Positions 51,201 through 64,000 of a DNA stretch of 64,000 nucleotides are shown here, in pieces. Positions within the stretch are counted from its first letter, which is position 1. Each line of letters starts with the position of its first letter. The translations under genes were made by a program, and so were the position numbers. The DNA lies in assembly GCA_014549065.1 (NCBI GenBank), contig JACDOX010000007.1, positions 12,971,261 through 13,035,260 on the forward strand, given 5' to 3'. Under the pieces are notes generated by a model. The model did no database searches. It had not been told where the DNA came from and saw only the letters and a program-made list of their open reading frames with translations. The stretch comes from Cardinalis cardinalis (taxonomy: Eukaryota > Chordata > Aves > Passeriformes > Cardinalidae).

Positions 51201-54200
51201 GGTGATTGCCATATCAAAGTATAGAAATCAATTGAATATTTCGCTTCCTCTATTGCAATAGAACAGAAACTCGTTTAAGTTAAATGTATCTATAGATCCC
51301 AAACTNTTTATTACTAGTTAAAATGATAAATTTAGAGTTCACCTGACAGCTAAGAAAATCTCTTGCTTTTTCCATTTATGCTTCTGTTCAGGAAATACCA
51401 CACTGACTTTTAAAACCCACTTGCATTCAATGTCTGTAGAAATTATGAGGCAATAAAAGAAGAAGTTGTGATATCCTTCTACTGTATTATCTGTAGGCAG
51501 TTGCTTAAAATAAATAATTATTCTATTTTACCTGTGGTTCCTGGTGCTTCCTTTTTTCCATAAAGCAGCACAGAAGAGGTCTTCACAGTTTCAGAAGAAA
51601 GGCAGAAAGCTTTTGTGAAAATGCGGTGGANTTTTTTCCCTAAGAGTCTGTCTGTTGAGTGAAACTCCTGGAATGGTAGCACATTATTAAAAAACAGCAA
51701 GAGAAGCATACCAGCTAATTGTTGCAATAGGACCTGTTGAAGTTCAAGAACACCAGGGGAAAAATGAATAGTGTTCCTGCTGTGCTTGATTGTAACTGTT
51801 CAGATTTACCAGCAATATACCAGTTCAATTAATCAAGTTAAAATATGTAAATCCAAGGGAGTAAAAAAACCACCNAAACTTTGAGCACTATGTAAATGAG
51901 AGATAAAAATCAAGTAGAAAGGAATCATTAGAGAAGATATGTTATAGATCTGGNGGCAGAATATACAAGATATTCACTGTTCTAAGATATGGGATACATA
52001 GCCTAAGTTGAATAATACAACTTCAGTAACATAAAAAATCAAATAGCTGTATTTGTACTGTGACATAAGAGACATACATTTCATTCTTATAAAANAGGAT
52101 GTGGTAGGTTATGTGGAAGGTTGTAAATGCCTGCAACTCAGCAGACCTTGCCCATGGTAACATACAGTCATAGGTAGGCTTAAAAACTGGCTCNGCTGAT
52201 GCTAGCATATGCAGTCAATGTTACCAAAACCTTGAGTGTCTGCAAAATCCAAACTATGAAAGCAAATTAGAAGAGGCTTTGCTNACAGTGATGTTGTCAA
52301 CTGAGCTTCTAGGTGCAGTAATCTTGCAAGCCCACAAAAAAAACCAGAGATGATAGAAGCAAATCAGAGCTTGAAATCAACCTGGGCCTTTCAGGAGGCA
52401 GTATCACTCTAAACTCTAAATGATTAAGAAGGAATGAAACCCTAAGGTTGTAATTTGATATTGTTCAAATGGATTCAGAGTTGGCCCTGTTTATAGATGA
52501 GAACTAGGCTTGGAACTCACAGACCACAATATCAATTAATCATGTGTTTTTGTGTAACCCACAGGAAANAAAAAACAAACCACCCACAAAGTAGTACAGA
52601 CATATTATAGGATAAGATGTAGGATATTTTTACAGGTAAAATAATTCCACCCATTGCTGTCACATATAGAAGCTACAAATCTGTTATAAGAAAAAACTCT
52701 TTTTTTTTGAACAAGCACTGTTGAAGTCCTTTTATTTACAAATGGAGACTTAGGTGAGCAAACTTTGCATATCGATAGAAGACTGTGTTCTTTAAATGGA
52801 ATTATATTTTTAATATGAAGCTTTCATAACAGGAATGCTAGCCAAGGTAAAACAGACTGGTCTTCTCAAGAATTAATCTTGTTATTTAATGAATACTGGT
52901 GGTGGAGTTAGAGAGTTCACCCTAAAGAAATCATAACAGGGAAACAGCATGTGAATGATGATCCTTCTATCCTTCTCTCTTTCTAGTCAGTATACTGCCT
53001 ATGAAAAGCTAATATAATTTCAGTACAGANTTTACCAGTATTATTCAGTACAGAATCACAAGAGTGTTGGGAGTATACATAAGACAGAAAAGAAAGATTT
53101 GAAGAGGACAGGGATTCTCCCCTAAATTCAAAGCTATTTCTCCTGNGTACAGTCATCTGAATATGATATGACTTCTCAAAAAGAATTCTCTGTATATTGT
53201 TTTTTATTGGTTTCATTTCCTGTATGGTGATATACAGTAGAAATATAGGAAAAGGTAGTGCTGGCTAACAAAATAAATATTCTACTAGTATTTAAAATGT
53301 TACTAGGATTTCTCATGGTCAGTAAACGTCAGTGAATAACTCATTCAGAGGGTAGGAAATAATGGCAGGCCTCTAAGAAATGTTTTTATTAAAGAGAATG
53401 TAAAAGCCCTNGAAACTTTTGCTGACATATGCTTTCAGGAATTAACTTTATTTTATTTAACAGCTATCGTGGCAGAAGGAAGAAAATTTTTAAGTCTGTC
53501 GAGCCAAATGACCTATGTGCCTACTTGATGCTCCTCTCTTACCAACCTCTCAGAAGCTGTTCTATTTTTNTCTAAAAGCATGCACTAATTATTATAAATT
53601 GTTCTATTAAGTGTTGCAATTTATGGCCAACAGTATTCAAAGTTGAGCTGCAGCAGACAGATACACTATGTGGACAGACGGGTTTTTCTGAGGCTCCTTG
53701 ACAGGATGTTACCAGGGGTAAGGAGCAAGGAGTACAAGTGACATAGAGAGAAATGTTCCTGGACAAATAATGAAGGCTCATTTTGCCTGGGGAAGGAGGA
53801 GGGGAGAACCACACTTTTACTGCATGAGGTTGTGTGAAGCAGACATCTGCAGAAACTCTCCCACCTTATTTGTGTGTCAAGTAACAGAGCTCACACAGAC
53901 TTCAAGAGTTCAATTGTTGGATTTGGATGGAATTCCCAAAGTCAGCTTTGCTACTTTCAGATTTTAAGGTGAATGATGTGACATTTCAAATGTCATCAAG
54001 ATTTAAACATGAGAAAAAAGCTCCAAAAAATTAGAAAGAATGAAAAAATAATCCCTTTATTTTCACAAGGAAAAGTAGCAGTGTTTAATTGAGCAGTCCA
54101 GTAGAAGAAATTACAATTGGCCTTTGTACTTCAACAGGCCTTTGTACTCAATAATATGAAATAAATTAGAAGGGATTTTGAAAAGGACTAATGAGTAAGT

Positions 54201-54914
54201 GACTGATTAGGTGGAATTTTATGAATGCTACAGGAAAGATAAAATATACTTTATATACCTCTGGTGATTATAAGTTTGTTGCTTTTTTTTCCTTTTTTTT
54301 TTTTCTAATAAAAGTCCAGGAGGCAAGCATACACTGAAATGAGGAGGTAATTTTCTGAAGTGTCTGTAAGAATCATAAAGGTCATGATTTTCTTTATTTT
54401 TGCCCTGGCATTATTGAAAGGTTCACAGAAAATTAGGCATATTTTCAAGGCCTCTGTGACCTTTCTTGAAACAATGCCAAATAAGTAGTAATAAAATATT
54501 TCTGTAGAACTACCTCCCTTAATACTTTAGGATTCTGTTTTTCTCCAAGTCCCTTTTTGTTGCCACTGGTGGTGCAGCAAGAGATCCATAGCATTGGAAT
54601 GAATATTACATAAGATCCTTGCAAAACAGATGCCTCTAGAAATTCTTTTCCATCCTCTCATTATCATGGAAAGCAGTCTTTCAATCATCTTTGAAACGCC
54701 TCCCAAAAATGTGCTCTAAGCTCATCTACTCGTGTCTGTGAGCCACCTGCATGTACATCTGTACAGGAAATGCTGGTCATACTGGCCATTATTACCAATT
54801 GTTCTTGTGTTTTCCATTTCCAAGGACTTAATATTGCACTATTTTTTTTTTCTGTTTACATTGCATGCAAATATTTGGCTTGGTAATGCTAAAGTGAGCA
54901 GTGAAAACCATTCC
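45298..54914. other. Unique AT-rich DNA without recognised genes
   Basis: No mobile element, RNA gene or exon could be assigned. The longest frames are 129 codons (minus, 45906-46295) and 125 codons (minus, 48489-48866, broken by Ns). Neither has a recognised domain, though the first lies in sequence of more balanced composition. A short TTTG repeat occurs at about 45784-45800. An 18-bp-spaced direct repeat of GGCCTTTGTACT occurs at 54119 and 54137. Confidence 0.5.
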
Positions 54915-55140
54915 ANATGATTAGTGTGGTTCAACATGGTAGCTGGAAGCTATTCAATTTAATGACCTTAACTGGTTTTTCAAGTGGGATTTTTTTTTAG
55001 TCAGGCTGCCTAATTAGATTTCTGGATTAACATTAGAAATGCCCTTCAGTGTGATAGCTGAGGGATTTTTAGTACTGCATTTTGTCTCTGACCTTGGCCA
55101 CTCTCAATGTGTTTGCATTTTAAACTACCATGTCTGAATA
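54915..55140. promoter_or_regulatory. Candidate conserved non-coding element
   Basis: Non-repetitive balanced sequence with GCCTAATTAGATTTCTGG, a GATTAACATTAG word and an AATTTAATGACCTTAA word (homeodomain and nuclear-receptor-like cores) within about 110 bp. The assignment is by appearance only; conservation is untested. Confidence 0.2.
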
Positions 55141-58100
55141 TGGGTGGGTTAAGAGATTATCCTGAGCAGCTTTAGGCCGTATTGCACTATATTGAGTTAC
55201 CCTATATAATATGTACATTGTCTAATATAGCATTANGCTATATCACACTAGGCACTGTTTTGCCTCATATTTTTCTGTTCCATGGCTAAGTTTGACATTA
55301 CTTGTAAATGTTTAGGAAACTGGTGGGTCTAAGTTTGATAGCTGTTAAGGTTCTCAGGATAGAAAGAGATGAAATGGGCTTTACTGNCTCTAAATTAAAG
55401 AGAAGGAAGCGATGACATGGCTGTGAAAACACTGTTAGAAATCTGTTATCAGCAAGACTTTTGATTCCTCTGCAGCCTTTCAGGTTTTGAATGTCTTTTG
55501 TGGCATCCTATTACTTTTTTTTNCTGTTTTTTAAGGAATAGGTACTTGGGAGGAAAAATTCCTATTTTTACCTCGAGTATTTTACCTTTTACAGTGGATT
55601 CAAATCNTTCTTCATTTTTGTCTCACAGTCCTTTGTGTATGGAGCAATAGAGAGGGGAACGAAAATCAAACAATGTGCTAAAAGTTGAAATATCCTTAAT
55701 AGGATTATAGAATGTGTTGCACACTGTGTCTGAACAAAACAGGTTCACAGAAAAGAAGACAGGTCAACTTGTTGCTTGCTGCNGAAAATTTAGAGGCAAT
55801 GGAAAAATGTCTATGCATGTAAGAGAAAGCAAGGGACTCAGATTAAGAAGCTGGCAGAATCAGCAGTGAGAGAAGCCAAGAAAAACAGATGCCAGATCTA
55901 AATACCAATTCTGTAAGGACTGAATCACTTATTCAGCAGCCATACATTGACTGCTTACAATAATTGACATGGGTACAATGCTGTTGTCTGCTTGGGGAAG
56001 ATTTTTTGCAAAGTCAGATTGAAATTATTCAGAGAGGTCAAAAATGGCTGTGAAATCATCTCTCTATTTTTTGTTCATACAGATACTATAATGATCCAGA
56101 TGTCTGCCCTTCTACAAATTATTGAGCAATTCTCTGGGCTATAAACATAGTGTTCAAAACATATTTCACAACTTAGACTACACATTGCTTTCTTATATTT
56201 TTAACNTATGTGTGGGTCCAAATACTTTCAAATGTATTTACATTATTTATTAAATTCATACTTTTGTCAACTTATGGTCTAATAATGAAAAATATTACAG
56301 ACTGTAAAAACATTGATTAGAGTGATCAATGCTGTGTTGCTTAATCCTGTATTGTTTGGAACTTATTGAAAAAGCTATTGTTGATATGACAAGGCGATTG
56401 TTCATGCTCAAAAATGTCAAAGTTTTCTTTCACTTCTGAGTTTGTTGCTGAATTTTATAAAAGCCTAGCACTTAAGTTGTAGGGTCCTTGAGAGCCACCA
56501 ATTTCATTTTTCTGCTGCCATACTGGACAAATTGTACAACAAAATTTNGGACCACTGTTTGTCTAATCTGTTTCTTAAAGCCTCTAATGAAAGAGACTCT
56601 CTGATCACACTCAATAAATCAGTGCTAAACAAAAGAACACTGTGGGAAATNGGCTTTAAACTATCCAAGTTCTGCAGGTAAATAATTATTTAGAGAAGCC
56701 TTCACTTACAGTGCACACTCTTTTCATTGAAGCATGTCTAGTCTTGCTATTTATGTACATAGATACATGGAAAAAATACTTTTAGAGCAGTGAATGGATA
56801 CATGCTATTAAGGCAGAGTATTGCACAAATTAGGAAGTAGAAATAAATTGTGATTGTAATATTTTTCGATTATGGTTTTTGAAATAAGTTTTGGGTTTTT
56901 TTTTTCTCTTAGACATACTGAATAATTTTAATAAATACTCCAATTGGTTAGGTTTATTTTAATTAAAAGCTTGTCTGTTTTTTAAGATGGAGGTGCAAAT
57001 TGTTATAGCTGGTTTTCCATGTGGTGAACTTCATTGATTTTTATTAACTGTATGCTGGTATAACAACTTAATTTAGATTCTTCAGCATTTAGAAGTAAGC
57101 AAGGAAGCAGGCAACTCTGAGTTTCCACAGTNTATACAGTTGGTTGCTGCCAGTGAAGAGGATGTCATTTCACCCTGTATAAAGCAAGCGCTGTATAAAG
57201 CAAGGCTATAGGTTATTTAATAATTTAATATTAAAGAAATATCCTCTNATTTTGATCTTAGAATTCAGGAGACACAAATGGAAACAAGTCNTGCCTGCCA
57301 CTTCAATGCTTAATGTTGAAAGCTAGATTTGTTTTGAAACTGGTGCAGTAGCTCTGTTACCAGAATGAGTAAGTATTTTCAGTTACCATAAGGCAGCACC
57401 TTAATACCATCATAATTCTCTAACATGAAAGAAGAAAATAGGTATGACATCTTATAAATGAGTGGTAAATATTTGCTCTTAAAAAATGGNTTGTTTACTG
57501 AATGTTAAGTGATAAAAGTAAAATGCCAAATAATAAGACTTCAGCTTATTATAGATTATTACTTTTTTCTTGGTGGTCTCCTTAAGTGTAAAGATAGTAT
57601 ACTGATCATTACACTAATTTAGTTACTTAGTTTGTGTATATTTGAAAACTTATCCTTGCATTTTCACCTTTATTTGTTGATCTCTTTTGCTGTGAAGGTG
57701 TTACAGAATNTTTCTAGACAGTTATGCTTCAGCTGAGATGTGAATGAAATTCAGTGTNGGATAATGTTCTTCTGATGTAGAATTTATAAAGTACATTAGG
57801 ACTGCATAAGAGAAAGAACTGGCAAGACAGATAGCTTGATGTATATGCNCAGCAAGAGATAAATTCTTAAGCAAGGATATTTGTCTAAACAAGCCAGGTA
57901 TAGCAGACTGCTTCCTGTTGGGAGATAAAACTATGGAAATAAAACTTTTGTTTTAAAAGTGAGAACTTTATTTTAAAAATTTTACTGGCAGTATTTTTCA
58001 GGGGCCATCAAATCTTTAAAATATTTCTCTAATANTTGTAGAGATGGACAAGATTCTCCTTTTAGTTACCAGTCTAAAATTTATTCTTCATAATGCAGGG

Positions 58101-61100
58101 GACGAGATTAAAAAGAGAATTTGAATCCAAGAATAACTGTTCACAAATTAAAGTGCTGCCAATTTATGGCTTATAGGTAGAAGAAGAAAAAAAANCAGAA
58201 CAGAGTGTTATTTCATCTCATATATAAAACTCAGTGCATGTACATTAGGCACTCCTAAAAACTGGGAGTGGTAGGAANAATAGAAAGGGAAAACTTTGGC
58301 AGAAGAAACAGAGGGAGGAAATATGGCCACAATAGAGGTTGTGGATGATACACTCAATATGCTATAAATAAATAAATATCCAGTAGGAAAATAAGTAAAG
58401 CTTGCAGGTTATTAAAAGAGTTTTAAGAATTCTTAGATTAGTTATTTAGACTATTTAATGTTCATAGAGTCAAATAAATTTGAAGACGCATTTATGGTTT
58501 CACCTGNAGCCATCAGTGAGTGACAGCAGTTATAGAACCTAGCACACTTTTAACAGCTGTAGCAGTTCAAGCCAAAGGCTNCGTTGTGTTCTGTATCCCT
58601 CAACATCCACAAATGAATGGCTTGAAAAAGGAAGAGCAGGACAAGGTTATAAAATGACACTTCTGTATAATGCTAATTTCATGCTCCAGCTATTTTCACA
58701 TTGAAAATCTCCTGAGTATATGTGGTCCTATTAATTTGCAACCCACTATGAATTTCTCTTCCATAAAACTTTTCAGTCTCCCAATCAACCAACCTGCATG
58801 AATTTCTTGGATCCACATTATTTTTACAAGGTCTTTTGCACCTACTCTTTTCTGTCCTGAAATGTATTCCTACTCGCTCAGTTTGACACCTCCTCTTTCC
58901 TGCACTGGAAAAGAAAATGAACAATTTCTGTCCATCTTACTTTATGCCACTTGTAGTTTTATTATCCTCTATAATTTCTCCTTTGATTTTTTTCTTTTCC
59001 ACAAGAAAAAGTGCCAAGTAATTTCATAGATCGGTATACAGAAATCACTGAGACATTTTCTAATGAAATTAGAACATCTATAAAGTGCTGAAGTTTTCAA
59101 ATGTGTAGGAAAACTTAAAATATAATTAATTGTATTGTGTGCTTACCAATTTAGCACTCACCAAATAAAATAATAGAGAGCTGTGATATNTTCACAGAGA
59201 TTTAGCTGGATCAATATATTTCTGTTGATTTTACTGGTTGTATGTAGAGTTTTATGTGATAATTTCTGTTCCTTTACCATGCAGAATTGAGNAAGTGATG
59301 AAGAGTGCTTTCTCTTNATCTCTCTTTTCCTTTGGTGTTACATAGCTTAACCAGCGCCACAGAACAGAGGCAGTTGATTGTTGTGCTATTCAAATTTCTC
59401 ATCAGATAAACTGGAATATTTTGTGTTTACTATTTGTGCTCTTCTAAACCATTTGTAATAGGTTTGTTGTTATCAGAACTTTCTCTATTTTCTTCGTTTT
59501 NTCTCTTCACTGCAGACCATCTTTTTTTTCCCTGTTTCACACAGTCTCAACTCCTTTTCATACGTTTTCACACTGTTGGTCTGAGGCTGATTAAGTGATC
59601 AGAAATCTTTAGTGATTTCTCTGTATGCTATTTAAGACCATCATTATCACTGATCAGAATGACTCTGAAGAAAAGTTGAACCTCCTGTTAAAGCATTATG
59701 GGAGGCAATTTTCAAAACCNCTCATTTCTCACTACAAAATCAGCTTTAGAAAAAATTCTAAGAGAAGAATTTGACACTGAAAAACCTCCTACCAGCTAAA
59801 AACTTTTATCACTACTGAAGTCCCTTAGCTNGCTGAGAGAAAATGGTACCACAAGTAGTCATTCAAAGATATGAGAATACGTGTTTCAAGACCAAATTCT
59901 AAATATATTGTTTCCTATTTCTTCTGAATGTCCGTTCCTACTAGTGATATTTTTGTAACTATTTTTAGTAACTTAGTAACTATTCTTTTTAAGTTTTAGT
60001 AACTATGATTTTTAAGACTAGAAACATAATTCTTCTTTCTCAGATCTTTCCTCTTCTCATGAAATCTAATTCAGGTATTGATTTTTATTGACAAGGTTCC
60101 CTCATTGATAAAAAAGCTCCAGCCTCTATCTGGTTTTGGAGCTCCCTGATCACCAAATCTTAGTGCTTGAGAGATTTCTTTGATACTGCTACTTTCTCAC
60201 TTTTAAAAGACAGCGTTCTAAAGAAAAATAGTCTTAATTTGTCTCTCTGGCCTGGCACTGACTATTTTCTAATCCCAGCTACCCATGCAAAGAACCTTAC
60301 TCATTTCCATCTGGGGACAAATATNTCTAGTCGAGAGACACATCAAATCNTCTTCTTCCCTTTTCCTTGTCTACCTTCCTACAAGAGACATAAAGAACTG
60401 CAATGAAAAATAAATGCATGAATAAATAAGCATTCAGAGGATCCAGCAACAAATCACCCAGAAGGAAAGCAATGCAGAGAAGGAAGCTGAAAGAGCCATC
60501 ATATTTACGAGCAGTCAGTGATCATAGAAAAAAATTACTTGTTTGAGGTAGTCACCNGTGGCAAGTACATGGCAAGGACACCTGGAGAAACATTGTTAGT
60601 TTGCTTCTGTGATGATTCCTTATACATGCTGAGTTTCATAGATGACCAGTATGTTAACTAACCTTCATTCTACACCTTCTGATATTTAACCTTGTATATT
60701 TTGACACCAGCAACTCTTGAGGAAATTATAGAGATTTTTTAGGAGGATGAAAAGAACTACCTTTTCTCCCACCCCAAGCTGTTGTAACTGAATGTAAGGA
60801 AACAAGAACCCAGAACCTGAGACATCTTCACTTTGTGTGGTCTAGAGCTGAGTGCTCTAAATCTCTGGCCCTGAGAAGGAGGGGGTTGCCCATTTTGTTG
60901 CTGACAGAATGAGGATTAGCTCAGTCTGAGATTGCATCTGAATGCAAATTCCAGAACTGCTTAAACAATTCCTACATTNTTCTGGAATGAATCAGGCAGG
61001 GAGACATAGCTTATGAGGTGTCTTATACTTGNCTTTGAGCCACTAGCCTCTGAGATCCAACAATCCACTCCAGAAGATTAGAAACAACCAGTAAGGATTT

Positions 61101-63030
61101 GTTGAAATTAAAGAAAAATCAGACACATCATCCCANGCAATCTGCAACTAAGAATATGTGAGAAGACTTTAATGTTTTTCTTCTCTTTTTCCACTTTTCT
61201 TTTCCAGAAAAGGGAAAGGTATGATATGTTGGTCGCAGCTGGCAGGCAGGCAATCTCACACTCAGCTACTCCCTCACTCCCCCTCCTCAGTAGGACAGGG
61301 GAAGACAAGAAAAAACCGGAATGAGAAACATTTTGGATCAGTCAGGAAGATCACTTACTAATCATCATCATCAGCAAAACAGACTTTATTTGAAATGAAT
61401 AAATATATTGTCAATGAAAATGAATATAGAATTACTTATTTGGGTATTGGAAGGAAAAGGACAATAAACATTTATGTACTTAGAGAAAACACCTTTCCTC
61501 CCCTTTTTTCCACACTCAGGCTCACTTCAAATTCCTGTTTCCTCCTTATTATTGCCATAGATTACACTCATTCCCTACAGCGAGGCAGTGCACCATGCAA
61601 GGCTGGGGAAGTGTGTGTATGTGAGAGTTATGGTCAGTACATAGCGGTTTCCTCCAGCCACTCTTTACTTTTCATTTTCTCTGCTCCTGTTAGGTTCTTT
61701 GCAGCACTGCAGCAGAGAAAAGTACCTGAGTTTGGATTGAGACAGCTTGACTTGTTCTTTTTTTTTTTTTTTTAAAGCAAATATGTCTTACAGTATGCAC
61801 ATACTTAGAATTCCAGCCTGGTACTTCTGAGATAAAAATCAACAGGATGTGGCTCATATAGGAACCAGCTATTTTTAGGTAAAAATTCCTGAAGTGGGAT
61901 ATAATTTTAAGTCTTCTCTGCATTTTTATTTCTGATGCTGCTTGCTTCAGGCTTGAATGATACATGATTAATAATTGAGCACATCTTATTTATACATTCC
62001 TTTACAATAGATGCATGAGAAGAAACCAGAAAATTACGGGGGTAGGGGAGGAAAAGGCAAAAAATATGCTTATATGGTAGATCCTGCCAGAAAGACATGA
62101 GCCAGTAGTGATGGTAAATTTTATGCCAATCTACATGTGTTTAATTTTTATGCATTACTTTTTACACTCCTTCATTTTCATACATGTCCCATTCACTCTT
62201 GCTCAAATGAATCATCAGAAAGATTGTTGTAACTGCATTAAGGCTAGACTCTCCCAAAACACATGCTGGTCAATGGGGATAGAAGCCAGTTTAAAAATCA
62301 ATACCAGGTATGTTTCTCCTAAATGAGATTCTAGGTATTCTAATATCTTAGGCTAAATTTATACTTTTTCTTGGCATGTGACAATTACCTGCCTGTACTT
62401 CCAACCAGAGCAAAATAATATTGTCAATTAACTTCATTACAAAATCTAATAAATTTTAAAACAAGAGTCTCAGTTACTCTGCCTTAAGGAGTTAGTACTA
62501 ATGCTCTACTTGTAATACATTGAAGTAACTAGTATATCTACCTTTTTTCCTACTAAGAACTGCTGTCAGTAAACTCATCATAAACGACCAGNGTCTTCCT
62601 TTTGAAGATTAAAAACTTCTACAGAGAAGACTATGAAAAAGCATATTGTATTCACTATTCTATTCAAATGAAATAGGAACTATAGTGCAAAAAACATTGA
62701 AAATTTTGAAACAAGACTTTGTTGGGAGAGTAGTTTAAAAAGCATAGTACAGCATTACAGTCTTAGCAATTGCCATTGTAATTCCTGTGTTCCCAGTCAG
62801 AAAAATCTCTGAAATCTCTGCACTGTCCATTTTTTTGCAGAATGTAATGAGGTCCACCTTATTCAGTATCTAGTGTTCAGNGGCAGCTGTATATGTTTCA
62901 CAGAGATAAGCAGAACTATTCACCTGGAATAATTTGTACATGGAATTATATGTCTAAGGGTTATTTCATTCCTCACTAGCAGTGGGTGTTTGTTATATTT
63001 AGTTTTTAAACATGAAGATTTTTATACACA
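55141..63030. other. Unique AT-rich DNA without recognised genes, highest N density
   Basis: No exon, RNA gene or mobile element is supported over almost 8 kb. It contains a 16-bp tandem pair (57175-57206, listed), a T16 run at about 61757-61773 with no polyadenylation signal beside it, short (AATA)n words near 58365-58378 and 60403-60425, and the 126-codon frame at 61395-61775 that ends in the T run and is judged to be chance. Confidence 0.5.
57175..57206. repeat. 16-bp tandem duplication
   Basis: CTGTATAAAGCAAGCG (57175) is followed directly by CTGTATAAAGCAAGGC (57191). Each unit includes TATAAAG. It is a recent slippage-type duplication with one or two differences at the end. Confidence 0.9.
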
Positions 63031-63031
63031 G

Positions 63032-63611
63032 AGTCATAGAATAATTTTGTATGGAAAGTATCTGTAAGACCATCGAGACCAGTCATTAATCTAACAAGTC
63101 ACATCTCCTACTAAATCATATCCTTAAAAGAGAAATCTAAATGTCTTTTAAATACCTCTAAGGATGGTGACTCAATCACTTCTCTGTTCCAGTNTTTGAC
63201 AACCCTTTTGGTGAGATAATTTTTTCCTATTATCCAAACTAAACTTCCTCCAGCACAAATTGAGGTAATTTCCTTTTATCCTGTTGCTTGTTACTTAGTA
63301 GAAGAGACTGCCCCTCCCTCCCCCTTACTGCAGGCTCATTCAGGTTCTTGTGGAGAGCAATCAGGTTCTTCCAAAGCCTCCTTTTCTCCAAGCTAAACAA
63401 GCCCCACTCCTTCAACTGCTCCTCATCAGACTTGTGCTCCAGACCCTTCACCAGCTTTGTTGCCCTTCCCGGGATATGTTCCGGAGCCTCAGCATCTTTC
63501 TTGCAGTGATGGCCTAAAACTGAACAGAGAGATTTGAGGTGCGGCTTCACCACTGCCAAGTACAGGGGNATGAAATGTTCCTCAGTCCTGCTTGCTACAC
63601 AACCATGAGCC
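63032..63611 (-). mobile_element. CR1 LINE, 3' part, a different subfamily from the 36.2 kb copy
   Basis: The left end GAGTCATAGAATAATTTTGT is the reverse complement of the CR1 3' terminus. To the right lie the reverse complements of late ORF2: CCTTTTATCCTGTTGCTTGT, then GAGAGCAATCAGGTTCTTCC, CTCCTTTTCTCCAAGCTAAACA and GAGGTGCGGCTTCACCACTG. The copy is 5'-truncated near 63611. The wording in the 63290-63350 part differs from the 36.2 kb copy, so it is likely a separate subfamily and insertion. It has no intact frame. Confidence 0.92.
63239..63559 (-). pseudogene. Remnant of CR1 ORF2 C-terminus
   Basis: The minus-strand frame contains LVKGLEHKSDEEQLKEWGLFSLEKRRLWKNLIALHKNL, close to the conserved C-terminal block of CR1 ORF2 (the GLEH…LGLFSLEKRRL type). 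The reverse-transcriptase core is absent, so no activity is possible. Confidence 0.85.
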
Positions 63612-64000
63612 TTTTAATAAACTCTTCTACTAGATCTGTAGGTTTTATTATTAAGTGTCCAGTTTCACTTAGAATTTTACTATTTATCTTTAGTACTCAT
63701 ATAGTTAGCTCTTGGGATACAGTGCTTTCAGCCATCACAGCTTCATTTTGAGTTAGATCTTTATCTCACTGCCACATTCTGGTATCAGTGTTGTCAGGAA
63801 TAATGAGTTTAAACCTGCAGGTAGTTTTCTTCAGCAACCTAAAACACAAACATATGTCATGTCACTTTATTACTTTCAGAGTTTATTACNTAGCTTGTTT
63901 CATATATGTCATAATTTATTTTCTGCTTGTTTGCCCATTAACTACTACAATGTTTTTTTCGTTGATTCTGACACATTGACTGCATTCGCCTTTCTCTGGA
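63612..64000. other. Unique AT-rich DNA at the window edge
   Basis: Nothing recognised. The stretch ends at the window boundary. Confidence 0.5.

Noticed and set aside
61757..61773. T16 run as a second poly(A) retrocopy
   Set aside because: No AATAAA or ATTAAA at the right spacing on the minus strand and no compositional boundary.

Overview
The window looks like a long, AT-rich, gene-free piece of a bird nuclear genome, either a gene desert or the inside of a very large intron. The avian call rests on two things. First, there are at least five degraded CR1 LINE copies with the CR1 3' layout: a 3' end near a TCTATGA-type octamer and decayed C-terminal reverse-transcriptase coding sequence upstream. 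Second, at 24543-25128 there is a solo LTR whose termini and U3 match a family widespread in neoavian, including passerine, genomes. I found no convincing protein-coding exon, tRNA, rRNA, snRNA or CRISPR. The longer open frames are short for 64 kb of DNA, match nothing I recognise, or lie inside repeats.

Layout. 1-3.2 kb: unique AT-rich DNA with one exon-like open stretch on the minus strand (about 2215-2539). 3.2-4.5 kb: a minus-strand CR1 fragment, a poly(A)-tailed retrocopy-like insert ending at 3812, and a TATA/TATAGA microsatellite. 4.5-11.7 kb: unique DNA with a 31-bp tandem duplication (6568-6628) and a GC-richer block (about 9.74-10.53 kb). 11.7-12.0 kb: plus-strand CR1 reverse-transcriptase relic. 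13.46 kb: perfect (TTA)21 microsatellite. 18.6-20.1 kb: a GC-richer block and an LTR-like core promoter. 21.2-21.4 kb: homeodomain-type sites, a candidate conserved non-coding element. 24.5-25.1 kb: solo ERV LTR, minus sense. 28.0-28.2 kb: plus-strand CR1 3' end. 29.4-30.4 kb, 35.0-35.3 kb and 35.8-36.2 kb: three LTR-like stretches, all reading on the minus strand. 36.25-37.2 kb: the longest CR1 copy. 37.2-63.0 kb: almost all unique DNA with small hairpins, short tandem duplications and microsatellites. 63.03-63.61 kb: another CR1 of a different subfamily.

The most unusual large-scale signal is in the base calls. Single-base N calls are rare up to about 28.8 kb (8 by eye) and then occur about three per kb to the end (about 110 by eye). 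This resembles a switch between a homozygous and a heterozygous (or differently processed) stretch. No gene set works together here. The content is old transposable-element debris in otherwise unique DNA, possibly with scattered regulatory elements. I did not find a clearly new biological system.
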